Part shown: one piece after another, positions 34,009-43,591 of the stretch
Position numbering within the stretch: the first letter of the stretch is position 1
Layout: each line of letters begins with the position of its first letter
From: JADJVL01 sp046331545
GTDB taxonomy: Bacteria; Acidobacteriota; Holophagae; Holophagales; Holophagaceae
Length of the DNA: 64,000 nt
Direction of reading: 5' to 3'
Assembly: GCA_046331545.1 (NCBI GenBank)
Contig: JAXLQR010000002.1
Coordinates: forward strand, 2,232,001 to 2,296,000
Notes under the pieces: model-generated
What the model was told of the DNA's origin: nothing
The model's database searches: none
Seen by the model: the letters and a program-made list of their open reading frames with translations, nothing else
Program-made: the position numbers and the translations under genes

Positions 34009-35706
34009 ATGATCGGAGACCCACGCACCATCGGCCGCTACCACGTCCTGCGCCAGCTCGGCCAGGGCGGCATGGGCGTCGTCTACCTCGCGGAGGACCC
34101 CCTCCTCAAGCGGCGCGTGGCCATCAAGGTCGTGAAGGGCGACGGGGAGGTCCGCCAGCAGGCCATGCTGCGGTTCCGCAAGGAGGCCGAGACCTCCGCC
34201 CAGCTCAACCACCCCAACGTGGTGACGGTGTTCGACGTGGGCGTGGAGCCCGAGATCGGCCCCTTCCTGGCGATGGAGTACGTGGAGGGCACCGCCCTCA
34301 ACAAGCACATCAAGGCCGGGGACCTGGACCTCGAGACGCGGATGAAGGTCCTCATCCAGACCAGCCGGGCCCTGCGGGCCGCCCATCGCTGCGCCATCGT
34401 GCACCGGGACATCAAGCCCGCGAACATCATGGTGAGCGACGAGGGCCGGGCCAAGCTGATGGACTTCGGCATCGCCCGGACCTTCGCCCAGATCGGGAAC
34501 CACGCCGAGTCCCTCGTCCTGGGGGACAACTGGCACGATCGCCTCACCCAGGACGCCGCCGAGACCACGGCCCTGCGCATCACCAGCACCGGGGACTTCC
34601 TCGGCAGCCCCGCCTATTCGGCGCCGGAGATGCTCCGGGGCTCCCTCGGCACCCCCAGCTCCGACCGCTACTCCTTCGCCGCCTCGGCCTTCGAGCTCAT
34701 GAGCGGGCGGCTGCCCCACCCGGGCAAGGACATCGGCGCCATCATCACCCACACCCTCCGGTTCCCTCCCGAGATCCCTCCGGACATGCCGCCCCGGATG
34801 GCCAGGGTCTTCCGCCGGGCCCTGGAGATGGACCCCGACGACCGCTACCCGACCCTGCTGGACTTCATCGAGGAGCTCATCGACAGCCTGGAGGGGCCGA
34901 CCTCCCTGCGTTCCCGGCTCTTCGCGACGCTGAACCAGGAGGAGGACATCGGGGCCGCGGGCATCGTGACCCAGCGCCGGACCCAGGCCATGCAGCTCTT
35001 CGAGGCCGCCAGCGCCGCCGCCAGCGCCGCCAGCCGGCCCGCGGCGCCGGCGCGGAGGAGCACCGCCAGCGCCGAGCGCATCGAGCTGGCCCAGCCCCTC
35101 CCGGGCCCGGCCGGAGGCACGGACACCCACCCCAGCGGCCGCCGCAGCCGCACCTCGCTCAAGCGGGGCACGGCCCCCCCGGCGGTCTCCCCGGGCGTCT
35201 GGACGGCGGTGAAGTGGACCCTGGGCCTGGTGCTCGCCCTCCAGCTCTTCTCCTGGGTCGCCCCGCGGCTGGGATGGCGGGACCGGGCGGTGGCGGTGGA
35301 TTCCATCCCCTCCGGGGCCGAGGTGTTCATCGACGGGAAGTTCATGGGCCGCACCCCCCTCGACCAGATCCGGGTGGACGCGCAGGCGCGCCGCATCCGG
35401 GTCCAGAAGGACCAGTATCTCCCCCGGGAGGAAGCCATCGGCGCCGAGGAGCGTTCCCTCCTGATCCGGCTGGAACCCGAGCCCCGGGCCTACCCGGTGG
35501 TGTCCGACCCGAGGGGCGCCTCGGTGTTCCTCAATGGCGTCCGGGTCGGGACCACCCCCATGGAGGCGCTGCCCATGACCATGGACGGCCGCGGGGAACT
35601 CCGGATCATGATGCCGGGCTACCGGACCTGGCTGGGACGGGTCGAGCCGGGGCAGCCCCTGCCCAACCCGATCCAGCTCCAGCGGGCCGAGGAGGGCGGG
35701 ACGTGA
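34009..35706 (+). CDS. Ser/Thr protein kinase with transmembrane helix and tandem PEGA domains
   Basis: The 565-residue protein has a Hanks-type kinase domain (about 7-275) with GQGGMGVVY, AIKVVK, HRDIKPANIM, DFG and SAPE motifs. A linker rich in A, S, P and R follows, then one membrane helix (about 400-420) and two extracytoplasmic PEGA repeats (IPSGAEVFIDGKFMGRTPL and DPRGASVFLNGVRVGTTPM). The stretch between DFG and APE is about 40 residues longer than in the neighbouring kinase, giving an unusually large activation segment. TATAGT at 33983-33988 is a good -10-like element. A closely related kinase gene follows 34 bp downstream. Confidence 0.94.
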   Translation: MIGDPRTIGRYHVLRQLGQGGMGVVYLAEDPLLKRRVAIKVVKGDGEVRQQAMLRFRKEAETSAQLNHPNVVTVFDVGVEPEIGPFLAMEYVEGTALNKHIKAGDLDLETRMKVLIQTSRALRAAHRCAIVHRDIKPANIMVSDEGRAKLMDFGIARTFAQIGNHAESLVLGDNWHDRLTQDAAETTALRITSTGDFLGSPAYSAPEMLRGSLGTPSSDRYSFAASAFELMSGRLPHPGKDIGAIITHTLRFPPEIPPDMPPRMARVFRRALEMDPDDRYPTLLDFIEELIDSLEGPTSLRSRLFATLNQEEDIGAAGIVTQRRTQAMQLFEAASAAASAASRPAAPARRSTASAERIELAQPLPGPAGGTDTHPSGRRSRTSLKRGTAPPAVSPGVWTAVKWTLGLVLALQLFSWVAPRLGWRDRAVAVDSIPSGAEVFIDGKFMGRTPLDQIRVDAQARRIRVQKDQYLPREEAIGAEERSLLIRLEPEPRAYPVVSDPRGASVFLNGVRVGTTPMEALPMTMDGRGELRIMMPGYRTWLGRVEPGQPLPNPIQLQRAEEGGT

Positions 35707-35740
35707 GGGGAGGGACTATGCTGGCAGCCACGGGAGCCCC

Positions 35741-37015
35741 ATGAGCGAACTCCGGACCATCGGCCGCTACCAAGTCCAGAAACTGCTGGGCCAGGGCGGC
35801 ATGGGCATGGTCTTCCTCGCCGAGGACCCGCTCCTGAAGCGCCGGGTGGCCATCAAGGTCGTCAAGGCCGAGGGCGGCGCGGAGGTGGCCCAGGCCCTGG
35901 ACCGCTTCAAGCGCGAGGCCGAGATCAGCGCCCAGCTCAACCATCCCAACGTGGTCACCATCCACGACGTGGGCGAGGAGCCCGGCCTGGGCCCCTTCAT
36001 GGCCATGGAGTACGTGGAGGGCAAGACCCTCGACAGCCTGATCGACGGCCAGGCTCTGGACCTGGAGGGCTGCCTCAACGTCCTGATCCAGGCCATGCGG
36101 GCCCTGCGGGCGGCGCACCGCCTGGCCATCGTCCACCGGGACGTGAAGCCCGAGAACATCCTCGTCACCGGTGAGGGGCGCGTGAAGCTGATGGACTTCG
36201 GCATCGCCCGGACCATGGCCCCCCGGGCCACCGCCGCCGGGGACTTCTTCGGCTCCCCGCCCTACACCGCCCCGGAGCTGCTCCGGGGACAGGACCCGAC
36301 CACCAACTCGGACCGCTACGCCTTCGCCGCCACGGCCATGGAGCTCCTCACCGGCCAGCTTCCGCACCCCGGGACCACCGTGGCCGAGGTGGTGAACCAC
36401 ATCCTGCACGAGCCTCCGGCCATCCCCCCCGAACTCCCGGCGGCCTGCGCGGCGCCCTTCCTGAAGGCCCTCAACGCGGACCCGGAGGAGCGCTACGACA
36501 GCCTCCCCGAGTTCATGGCGGACCTCATCCAGGGCCTGGGCCTCCCGGAGGCCCACGAGAAGCGCCTCCTGGAGGCCCTCACCACCGAGGGCGGGGCCAC
36601 CGACATCGGGCTCGTCCGCCGGCTCCAGCACCGACCCGCCATGACCTCGGCGAAATCGGCCTCCCTGCAGGCCTCGGGCACCTTCGCGCAGTCGCCCCTC
36701 AGCTCCGGGAACTTCGCGCCGCTCTCCACCCCCGGCACGCCCCTCAAGATCACCCTGGACAAGGCGGAGGAGCCCGAGGGGGAGGCCGCGCCGGAGGTGG
36801 AGGAGGCGCCCCCGGCGCCGGGGAAGGCCGCGCCCCCCGCCAAGCCCGGATCCGCGAAGCCGGGAGCCCGGACCCCTGCCGCGGCGAGGCCCGGAACCGA
36901 GACCTCGGCGGCCGGCGGGCTCGACGGGGTGTTCCTCCGGAACCTGGGGCTGGGCCTCGGGGCGGGCTTCGTGGCCGCCCAGCTGCTCTGGTGGGCCCTC
37001 GGGCTGACGCGCTAG
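35741..37015 (+). CDS. Ser/Thr protein kinase with C-terminal membrane anchor
   Basis: The 424-residue Hanks-type kinase domain (about 4-265) carries GQGGMGMVF, AIKVVK, HRDVKPENIL, DFGIAR and TAPE. A long P, A, E-rich low-complexity linker (about 300-395) and a single C-terminal membrane helix follow. It lacks the PEGA domains of the upstream kinase. The two kinase domains share long identical stretches at their N-termini (for example LAEDPLLKRRVAIKVVK), which points to a tandem duplication followed by divergence. TATGCT at 35717-35722 may give it its own promoter. Confidence 0.94.
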   Translation: MSELRTIGRYQVQKLLGQGGMGMVFLAEDPLLKRRVAIKVVKAEGGAEVAQALDRFKREAEISAQLNHPNVVTIHDVGEEPGLGPFMAMEYVEGKTLDSLIDGQALDLEGCLNVLIQAMRALRAAHRLAIVHRDVKPENILVTGEGRVKLMDFGIARTMAPRATAAGDFFGSPPYTAPELLRGQDPTTNSDRYAFAATAMELLTGQLPHPGTTVAEVVNHILHEPPAIPPELPAACAAPFLKALNADPEERYDSLPEFMADLIQGLGLPEAHEKRLLEALTTEGGATDIGLVRRLQHRPAMTSAKSASLQASGTFAQSPLSSGNFAPLSTPGTPLKITLDKAEEPEGEAAPEVEEAPPAPGKAAPPAKPGSAKPGARTPAAARPGTETSAAGGLDGVFLRNLGLGLGAGFVAAQLLWWALGLTR

Positions 37016-37030
37016 CTAGCGGGCCCTGCC

Positions 37031-38374
37031 TCAGGCCAGCAGCTTCATCAGCAGGAAGACGCCCCCGTTCCAGGCCGCATGCACGGCGATGGGCGCCAGG
37101 AGGCTGCCGGTGCGCCGCGCGGCCAGCCCCAGCACGGCGCCCAGGGCGAAGAGGGTGGGCAGGGCGAGGGGCTGGAGGTGGATGGCCGCGAAGGCCAGGG
37201 CCGACAGGGGGATCGCCCAGGACGGCCCGAGCCGGGACTGGAGCCAGGGCAGCAGCGTGCCCCGGAACATGAGCTCCTCGAAGGCGGGGGCGAGCCCCGC
37301 CATCGTGAGGAAGAGGAGGGCGGTCGACAGGATCCCGCGGGAGCCGCGGATCATCTCCAGCAGCTCCCGCTGCGGCGGCGGGGCGTTCCGGAGCAGGGGC
37401 GCCAGGACCAGGGCCACGCCCGCCACCAGGGCGACCGCCAGCGCGAGGAAGCCCGCCGCCCAGCCCAGGGCGCGCAGCGGCGAAGGCGAGCCCACGCGGG
37501 CGAGGAGGCCCCGCGGGCCCCGGCCCTCGAGGGCCCCGAGGATGGACGCGCCGACCAGGGCGTGGAAGGCGTAGACGAGGAGGAGCTGGGCGGCCTGGAG
37601 GGCGGGCGCCAGGCGGATGAGGAAGGCCGCCACGCTGCCGGAGAGCATCAGGGCGAGGATCCAGAGCCCGAATGCCCAGGCGAGGTTCCGGCCGTCCAGG
37701 GGCGAGGGCCGCAGCTCGAGGCGGGGCGGCACTTTCCGCGTGACGATGAGGAAGATCCCGAAGGCGACCCCGGCCGCCAGGAGCAGCAGCACCGCCAGGC
37801 CCAGGACCGCGAAGCCGATGAAGCGGGCCCCCAGCGCCCGGCGGGCGGCCTCCCGGATCGTCTGGGCCCCCGCCGGATCGTGGGCCCGGTCCCGCAGCCT
37901 CGCCTCCAGCAGGCGTGCGGCGTAGCGGTCCCCCAGCGCCCGGTAGACCTCCGGCCGGGGTGCCTCGGGGAGGGGCCCGTCCAGGTAGGCCGCCCGGAAG
38001 TGCTCCCGGAAGGCCGCGCCCGCCCCGGCGGGCTCCGGCCCCTCCAGGGCCAGGGCCCGGGCCGTGGCGAGGTCCTTCCCCTCCGCGGCCAGGACGGCGC
38101 CGGCGGCCCGGTCCCAGGGCTGGAGCAGCGTCCGGGCCAGACGGGGGAAGCCGGGCGCCCCTGCGGGGCGCAGCTCGAGCGCGAAAGCCTGGAACTCCGC
38201 GACGCGCGCGGGGAGCCCCGCCGAGGTGGCGGGCGCCGGGGCCCCGGTGGGCCAGCGCTGCACCACCGAAAGGAACCCCAGGGCGACCACCAGTGTCCAG
38301 AGCATCCCCAGCAGGGGATCGAGGGTGGGGCCGAAGCGGAAGGCGGGCCGGCGGGAGGTCTCGGATTCCGTCAT
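37031..38374 (-). CDS. CPBP family intramembrane metalloprotease with large N-terminal region
   Basis: The 447-residue membrane protein has a first helix (about 21-38) and then a soluble, probably extracytoplasmic region to about residue 185. The remaining helices follow, and the C-terminal part carries the CPBP motifs FEELMFRGTLL, FAAIHLQ and VHAAWNGG. The active-site Glu and His residues of the family are present. The extra N-terminal domain makes it much longer than the 192-residue CPBP protein at 20964. The substrate is unknown. It is convergent with the kinase pair and divergent from the thioesterase gene. Confidence 0.87.
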   Translation of the reverse strand: MTESETSRRPAFRFGPTLDPLLGMLWTLVVALGFLSVVQRWPTGAPAPATSAGLPARVAEFQAFALELRPAGAPGFPRLARTLLQPWDRAAGAVLAAEGKDLATARALALEGPEPAGAGAAFREHFRAAYLDGPLPEAPRPEVYRALGDRYAARLLEARLRDRAHDPAGAQTIREAARRALGARFIGFAVLGLAVLLLLAAGVAFGIFLIVTRKVPPRLELRPSPLDGRNLAWAFGLWILALMLSGSVAAFLIRLAPALQAAQLLLVYAFHALVGASILGALEGRGPRGLLARVGSPSPLRALGWAAGFLALAVALVAGVALVLAPLLRNAPPPQRELLEMIRGSRGILSTALLFLTMAGLAPAFEELMFRGTLLPWLQSRLGPSWAIPLSALAFAAIHLQPLALPTLFALGAVLGLAARRTGSLLAPIAVHAAWNGGVFLLMKLLA

Positions 38375-38408
38375 GCCATGAGCATCGCTCAGGTAGCCTG
38401 GACTCACC

Positions 38409-38816
38409 ATGGACGAAAAGGTTCCCTTCACCCACCCCATCGAAGTGCGGTTCCGGGACCTGGACGCCCTCGGCCACGTGAACAACGCCGTCCTCGTGAC
38501 CTTCCTGGAGCACGCGCGCTGGCAGTGGTGGCACGCCTACCTCGGCGAGCGGCCCTTCGCCGACGAGGGCTTCCTGATCGCCCGCATCGAGGTGGACTAC
38601 CGTCGCCCGATCCTCATCGAGGACCATCCGGTGGTGGAAGTGAGGGTCTCCCGTCTCGGGACCACGAGCTTCGACCTGGTCTACCGCGTCCTCAGCCGCC
38701 GGGACGGCGCCGTGCTGGCCGAGGCGAAGACCGTGCAGGTGATGATGGATCCGGCCTTCGCCAAGACCGTGCCGATCCGGGCGGAGACGCGGGCCTGGAT
38801 GGAACGTCAGCCATGA
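38409..38816 (+). CDS. 4HBT-family acyl-CoA thioesterase
   Basis: The 135-residue hotdog-fold protein has the 4HBT signature: VRFRDLDALGHVNNAVLVTFLEHARW, with the Asp and His-Val-Asn-Asn segment seen in YbgC/FadM-like thioesterases, then IEVDYRRPI. It probably hydrolyses acyl-CoA thioesters, with the acyl group unknown. TAGCCT at 38394-38399 lies only 9 bases before the ATG, so the message may have a very short leader. The stop overlaps the next gene as ATGA, which couples the two. Confidence 0.9.
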   Translation: MDEKVPFTHPIEVRFRDLDALGHVNNAVLVTFLEHARWQWWHAYLGERPFADEGFLIARIEVDYRRPILIEDHPVVEVRVSRLGTTSFDLVYRVLSRRDGAVLAEAKTVQVMMDPAFAKTVPIRAETRAWMERQP

Positions 38817-39547
38817 TCCTCGGCACCGCCGCCTGGCTTGAAGGCCCGGTCGAGCGCCGCGCGCTGGTCGCGCGGCTTGGGGAGGACCGCGTGGCGGACC
38901 TTTCCCGCGTGGAGGTGGTGCGGCTGAGGAAGCTCGGGGAGGGGCGGGCGGAGGATCTCGCGGAGGCCCTGGTGCCGTCGAGCCTGCGACTGCTGCTGGA
39001 ATCCGGGCCGCGGGCCCTGCAGCGGGCGAAGCAGACCCTGGCCTACGCCGAGAAGTGGGCGAAGCGCGGGGACCTTCCGGACAGCCTCGCGCCGAGGCTG
39101 GACTCGGTGCGCCTCCTGCCCTGCCTGCCCCGGCCCGCCGCGCTGCGCACGACCTCCGGCGTCCTCCTCGATCGGCTGGCCCTGCGCGGCCCGGGGGCCG
39201 AGCTGGCTCCGCCCGCCTTCGCGACCCTGGCCGTGGCCGGCCTGTCCGGGGGGCGCATCGGCGGCTGGTGCCTGGCGCTGGAAGGGGCGGACGCCACCGC
39301 CATCGGCGGCTGGCTCTGCACCGGCTCGTTGCCGGCGGGCCGGCTCGAGCTTGCCCAGGGCCCGCACCACCGCAGCGCGCCGCTCGCGGCCTGGGAGGAG
39401 GCCGTCGTGCCGGACCTGCGCCCCGCCGAGCTTTGCCTGTTGCCGCCCCCCCGATGGAAGGCGCTGCCCGAGGCCGAGGGCCCGCTCCGCATGGAGCTCC
39501 GAGCCCCCTGGGAGACGCTCCGCCTGACCGCCGCCTCGCGCGGCTGA
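38813..39547 (+). CDS. Hypothetical protein coupled to the thioesterase
   Basis: The 244-residue product is not a family I recognise. It begins MILGTAAWLEGPVERRALVA, is predicted soluble with mixed alpha-beta content, and is rich in R, L, A and P without signal peptide, membrane helix or metal motif. Codon use matches its neighbours. Its ATG overlaps the thioesterase stop (ATGA), so the two proteins are made together and may act in one process, which is inference only. Confidence 0.7.
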   Translation: MILGTAAWLEGPVERRALVARLGEDRVADLSRVEVVRLRKLGEGRAEDLAEALVPSSLRLLLESGPRALQRAKQTLAYAEKWAKRGDLPDSLAPRLDSVRLLPCLPRPAALRTTSGVLLDRLALRGPGAELAPPAFATLAVAGLSGGRIGGWCLALEGADATAIGGWLCTGSLPAGRLELAQGPHHRSAPLAAWEEAVVPDLRPAELCLLPPPRWKALPEAEGPLRMELRAPWETLRLTAASRG

Positions 39548-39581
39548 GGCCCCGGCACGGGAGCCGCGCGGGCGGCGAGGT

Positions 39582-40385
39582 TCAGCCCTTGCCGCCGAAC
39601 TTGAACATCCCCTTCGCGCCTTCGAGGAGCCCCTGCACGGAGCCCTTGAGCTCCGAGGCGGTCTCCAGGGCCTTGTCCTTGACGCTGGTCTTCTCCGCGG
39701 GCTTCTGGAAATAGGGGTGGTTCGGGTTGATGTTGTACGCCATCTCCCAGTAGCGCGTCGCCCGGGTGTGCATGCCGTGGGCCTGGTAGGTCTGGGCGAG
39801 CTTGATCGCGCTTTCCACGTCCCGCTTGTCCAGGGCGAGGCAGCGCTCGAGGGCCGCGACCAGCCCCCGGTGGTCGCCGCCCTTGGCTTCCAGGATCTGG
39901 GCCAGGAGGGCGTGGGCGTCGCGCTTGTCGGGCTCCGCCTCCACGGCGGCCTGGGCCTGCTCCGCGGCAGCCTCCAGCCGTCCGGCCTCGAAGAGGCGCT
40001 TCGCCTTGGACATGGGGTCCTGGGGGCCGGAATCCAGGATCGGGTCGTGGGGCATGGAGGACTCGAGTTCGATCGCCAGGACCGAACCGGGCTCGGGCAG
40101 GTCGAAGTCGTCCAGGGTGGGGACCATGGGGGCGGCGGGGACGGGCGGCGCGGGCGCCGGGGCCGGCGTGGGGGCCGGCGGCGCCGGGGGCCCGCCCGCG
40201 CCGCGCTCCTGGTACTGGAGCATGGTGAGGGCCTCGGCCAGCTCGCGGCGGCGGAGAGCCACCTGGAGCCGCTGCTCCGCGGGGAAGTTCTCGGGGTTCC
40301 ACTGGGCCGCGAGGCGCAGGTACGCGGCCCGGACCTCGTCGGGACCGGCGCCTTCTCGGACTTGGAGGACTTCGTAGGGGTTCAC
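39582..40385 (-). CDS. J-domain-like/TPR protein lacking HPD
   Basis: The 267-residue protein begins with a J-domain-like helix-turn (NPYEVLQVREGAGPDEVRAA), but the HPD tripeptide that activates Hsp70 is replaced by WNPEN. A long A/P-rich linker (about 65-95) and then TPR-like helices (about 125-235) follow, with a short basic, glycine-rich C-terminus. It may be a scaffold or a membrane-associated adaptor. A chaperone role is not supported without HPD. The start is most likely GTG 40385, as no ATG precedes the conserved helix closely. Confidence 0.72.
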   Translation of the reverse strand: MNPYEVLQVREGAGPDEVRAAYLRLAAQWNPENFPAEQRLQVALRRRELAEALTMLQYQERGAGGPPAPPAPTPAPAPAPPVPAAPMVPTLDDFDLPEPGSVLAIELESSMPHDPILDSGPQDPMSKAKRLFEAGRLEAAAEQAQAAVEAEPDKRDAHALLAQILEAKGGDHRGLVAALERCLALDKRDVESAIKLAQTYQAHGMHTRATRYWEMAYNINPNHPYFQKPAEKTSVKDKALETASELKGSVQGLLEGAKGMFKFGGKG

Positions 40386-40515
40386 GATGCCGCCAGGGTG
40401 GGCTCCGGGTGGAGCGGTTCGTCGAGGGTCCCAGGATAATCCCCGGGACCTCCCCTGGGGAGTACCAGGAAGGGAGAGGACGGGGATCACACCACCGACC
40501 CTTCCCTGGACCCCC

Positions 40516-41169
40516 TCAAAAGGCGACGCCGAAGGCCTCCCCCTCGAGCCAGGCCCCGGTCCTCCACACCGGGTAGGCCGTGCTCCGACGCCAGGCGGTG
40601 GAGCAGATGAGCAGGACCGAGACGGAGGGAAACTCGACCGCGACGGCGTCCAGCATCCCCTTCCACCAGGCGGGAGGACGGACGGTGACGTGGGCGTTCT
40701 CCCCGTTGGGCAGCCGGGCGGCCGCCGGGTAGCAGGCGACGTTCAGCACGAGGAGGCGCGTCGCGAGGGAGAGCATGTCGCGCAGGACGGCGGGGACGTC
40801 CGCGATGAAGACGTGCTCCAGCACGTCGAAGGAGACCACGCAGTCCACCGGCCGCCGTTCGTCCAGGCCCCGGGCCGGCTCATAGCGCAGCGCCTCCCGG
40901 AGCCCGAAGTAGTCCCGCGCCGACTGGCCCGTGGCCTCGTCGAAGCCGGCCGCTTCCCAGTCGGAGCCTCCGCTCCCGTAGTCGAGGAGGCTCCCGACCC
41001 CGTGCTCGCGGAGGACCGGGCGCAGCTGCGCCCGGTAGGGCCGGAGCTCGAAGTCGCTGAAGGCCTGCGCGACCTTCCGGTCGTCGGAGCGCACGTAGCC
41101 CTCCCGCGCCATCCGTTCGTACAACTCCAGGAGCTGCCTGCCCTTGGTGCTGAAAGTCGGTCCCTGCAT
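40516..41169 (-). CDS. Class I SAM-dependent methyltransferase-like protein
   Basis: The 217-residue protein has a methyltransferase motif I-like segment (SLLDYGSGGSDWEAAGF), a DCVVSFDVLEHV segment typical of post-motif regions in Methyltransf_11/23 proteins, and a C-terminal half with VTVRPPAWWKGML. The substrate is unknown. It is transcribed leftward, 100 bp downstream of the DAHP synthase gene, and is followed by the J-like protein gene after 130 bp. Confidence 0.8.
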   Translation of the reverse strand: MQGPTFSTKGRQLLELYERMAREGYVRSDDRKVAQAFSDFELRPYRAQLRPVLREHGVGSLLDYGSGGSDWEAAGFDEATGQSARDYFGLREALRYEPARGLDERRPVDCVVSFDVLEHVFIADVPAVLRDMLSLATRLLVLNVACYPAAARLPNGENAHVTVRPPAWWKGMLDAVAVEFPSVSVLLICSTAWRRSTAYPVWRTGAWLEGEAFGVAF

Positions 41170-41268
41170 GTCGGTCCCCCGCCGGCCTTGGCGCCGGGTG
41201 GCGCGGTCCCGCCCGGCGTCCCGGACAGGGCCCGCGGCGATCCTGACGATGCTAGCGGGAGCCTGGCC

Positions 41269-42630
<1,362 letters not shown>

Positions 42631-42636
42631 GCCGCA

Positions 42637-42771
42637 GTCTAGCGGCCCTTGCGGTCCGATCGGTGCGGTTCCGAACGGACCGTTAGGGCCGCTTGTGCCG
42701 GTCACGGTCTAGCGGCCCTTGCGGTCCGATCGGTGCGGTTCCGAACGGACCGTCAGGGCCGCTTGTGCCGG
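42637..42771. repeat. Tandem 70-bp palindromic repeat upstream of the DAHP synthase gene
   Basis: Two copies with a 70-bp period start at 42637 and 42707 and are nearly identical over about 65 bp. Each contains nested inverted repeats. In copy 1, AGCGGCCCT (42641-42649) pairs with 42685-42693, and CGGTCCG (42652-42658) pairs with 42676-42682, around a 17-base loop. Copy 2 has the same arms with a one-base change between them. Both copies lie between the response regulator stop and the DAHP synthase start. They could be operators, hairpins in the 5' leader, transcription stops, or REP-like elements. No transposase gene is near. Confidence 0.85.
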
Positions 42772-42809
42772 CCCCGGTCCCGCCAGCGCGGCGGGGGGCT
42801 CCCCGGGCC

Positions 42810-43508
42810 TCAGGCCGGGGCCTCCCAGTCCACGGGCTCGGTCCACCGGTAACCCTCCCGCCCGACCGTGGCGATCCACGTGTGGCCGTCGGTCCCCTCC
42901 AGCTTCCTGCGCAGGTTGGCGACGTGGACGTCCACGGTGCGGGGGGAGGGCCGGGCGTCGGCCTCCCACGCGAGCTGGAGGAGCTCGTTCCGGCTGTGGG
43001 TCCGGCCCGGGTGGGTGACGAGGATCTCCAGCAGCCGGAACTCGCGCGGCGTCAGGTCGAGGGCCTTGCCGTCCCGGGAGACCTCGAGGGCGGGGATGTT
43101 GAAGCGGAAGGGGCCCGAGCGCATGGTCTGGGGCCGGTCCACGGGGCGGGTGCGCCGCAGGATGGCCTTGACCCGCGCCACCAGTTCCAGCACCGAGAAG
43201 GGCTTCACGAGGTAGTCGTCGGCGCCCAGGGAGAGGCCCTGCACCCGGTCGTTCTCGGCGCCCCTGGCGGTGAGCATGAGCACCGGCACCTGGTCCTGCC
43301 GCTCGCGGAGCGCCCGCAGGACGCGGAAGCCGTCCATCTCCGGCAGCATCAGGTCGAGGATGATGAGGTCCGCGGGCCGCGCCTGCTGGGAGGCCAGGGC
43401 GGGGATGCCGTCCGCCACCGCGTCCACGGTGTAGCCTTCGAAGGTCAGGTTGTTGGCGAGCAGTTGGCGGAGGCTCGGCTCATCCTCCACCACGAGGATG
43501 TGGGTCAC
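42810..43508 (-). CDS. OmpR-family response regulator
   Basis: The 232-residue protein has a receiver domain with E8/D9, phosphoacceptor D52 (LIILDLMLP), T80 and K102 (YLVKPF). A winged-helix DNA-binding domain follows, containing LDLTPREFRLLEILVTHPG and RTVDVHVANLRRKLE. It is the transcription output of the two-component system with the sensor kinase encoded 83 bp upstream on the same strand. The downstream gap holds a GC-rich hairpin (42779-42784 with 42790-42795) and the tandem palindromic repeat. Targets are unknown. Confidence 0.96.
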   Translation of the reverse strand: MTHILVVEDEPSLRQLLANNLTFEGYTVDAVADGIPALASQQARPADLIILDLMLPEMDGFRVLRALRERQDQVPVLMLTARGAENDRVQGLSLGADDYLVKPFSVLELVARVKAILRRTRPVDRPQTMRSGPFRFNIPALEVSRDGKALDLTPREFRLLEILVTHPGRTHSRNELLQLAWEADARPSPRTVDVHVANLRRKLEGTDGHTWIATVGREGYRWTEPVDWEAPA

Positions 43509-43591
43509 GCGCGGGCCTCAAGGAACAGTGCCTCCACGTTCCCGGACTTCCCCGTGAATTGCAACCGCGACGCGTCGTTCGGCGGCGCCGG

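Noticed and set aside
42637..42771. Tandem palindromic repeat considered as a CRISPR fragment
   Set aside because: There are only two 70-bp units, directly adjoining, with no variable spacers and no cas genes.
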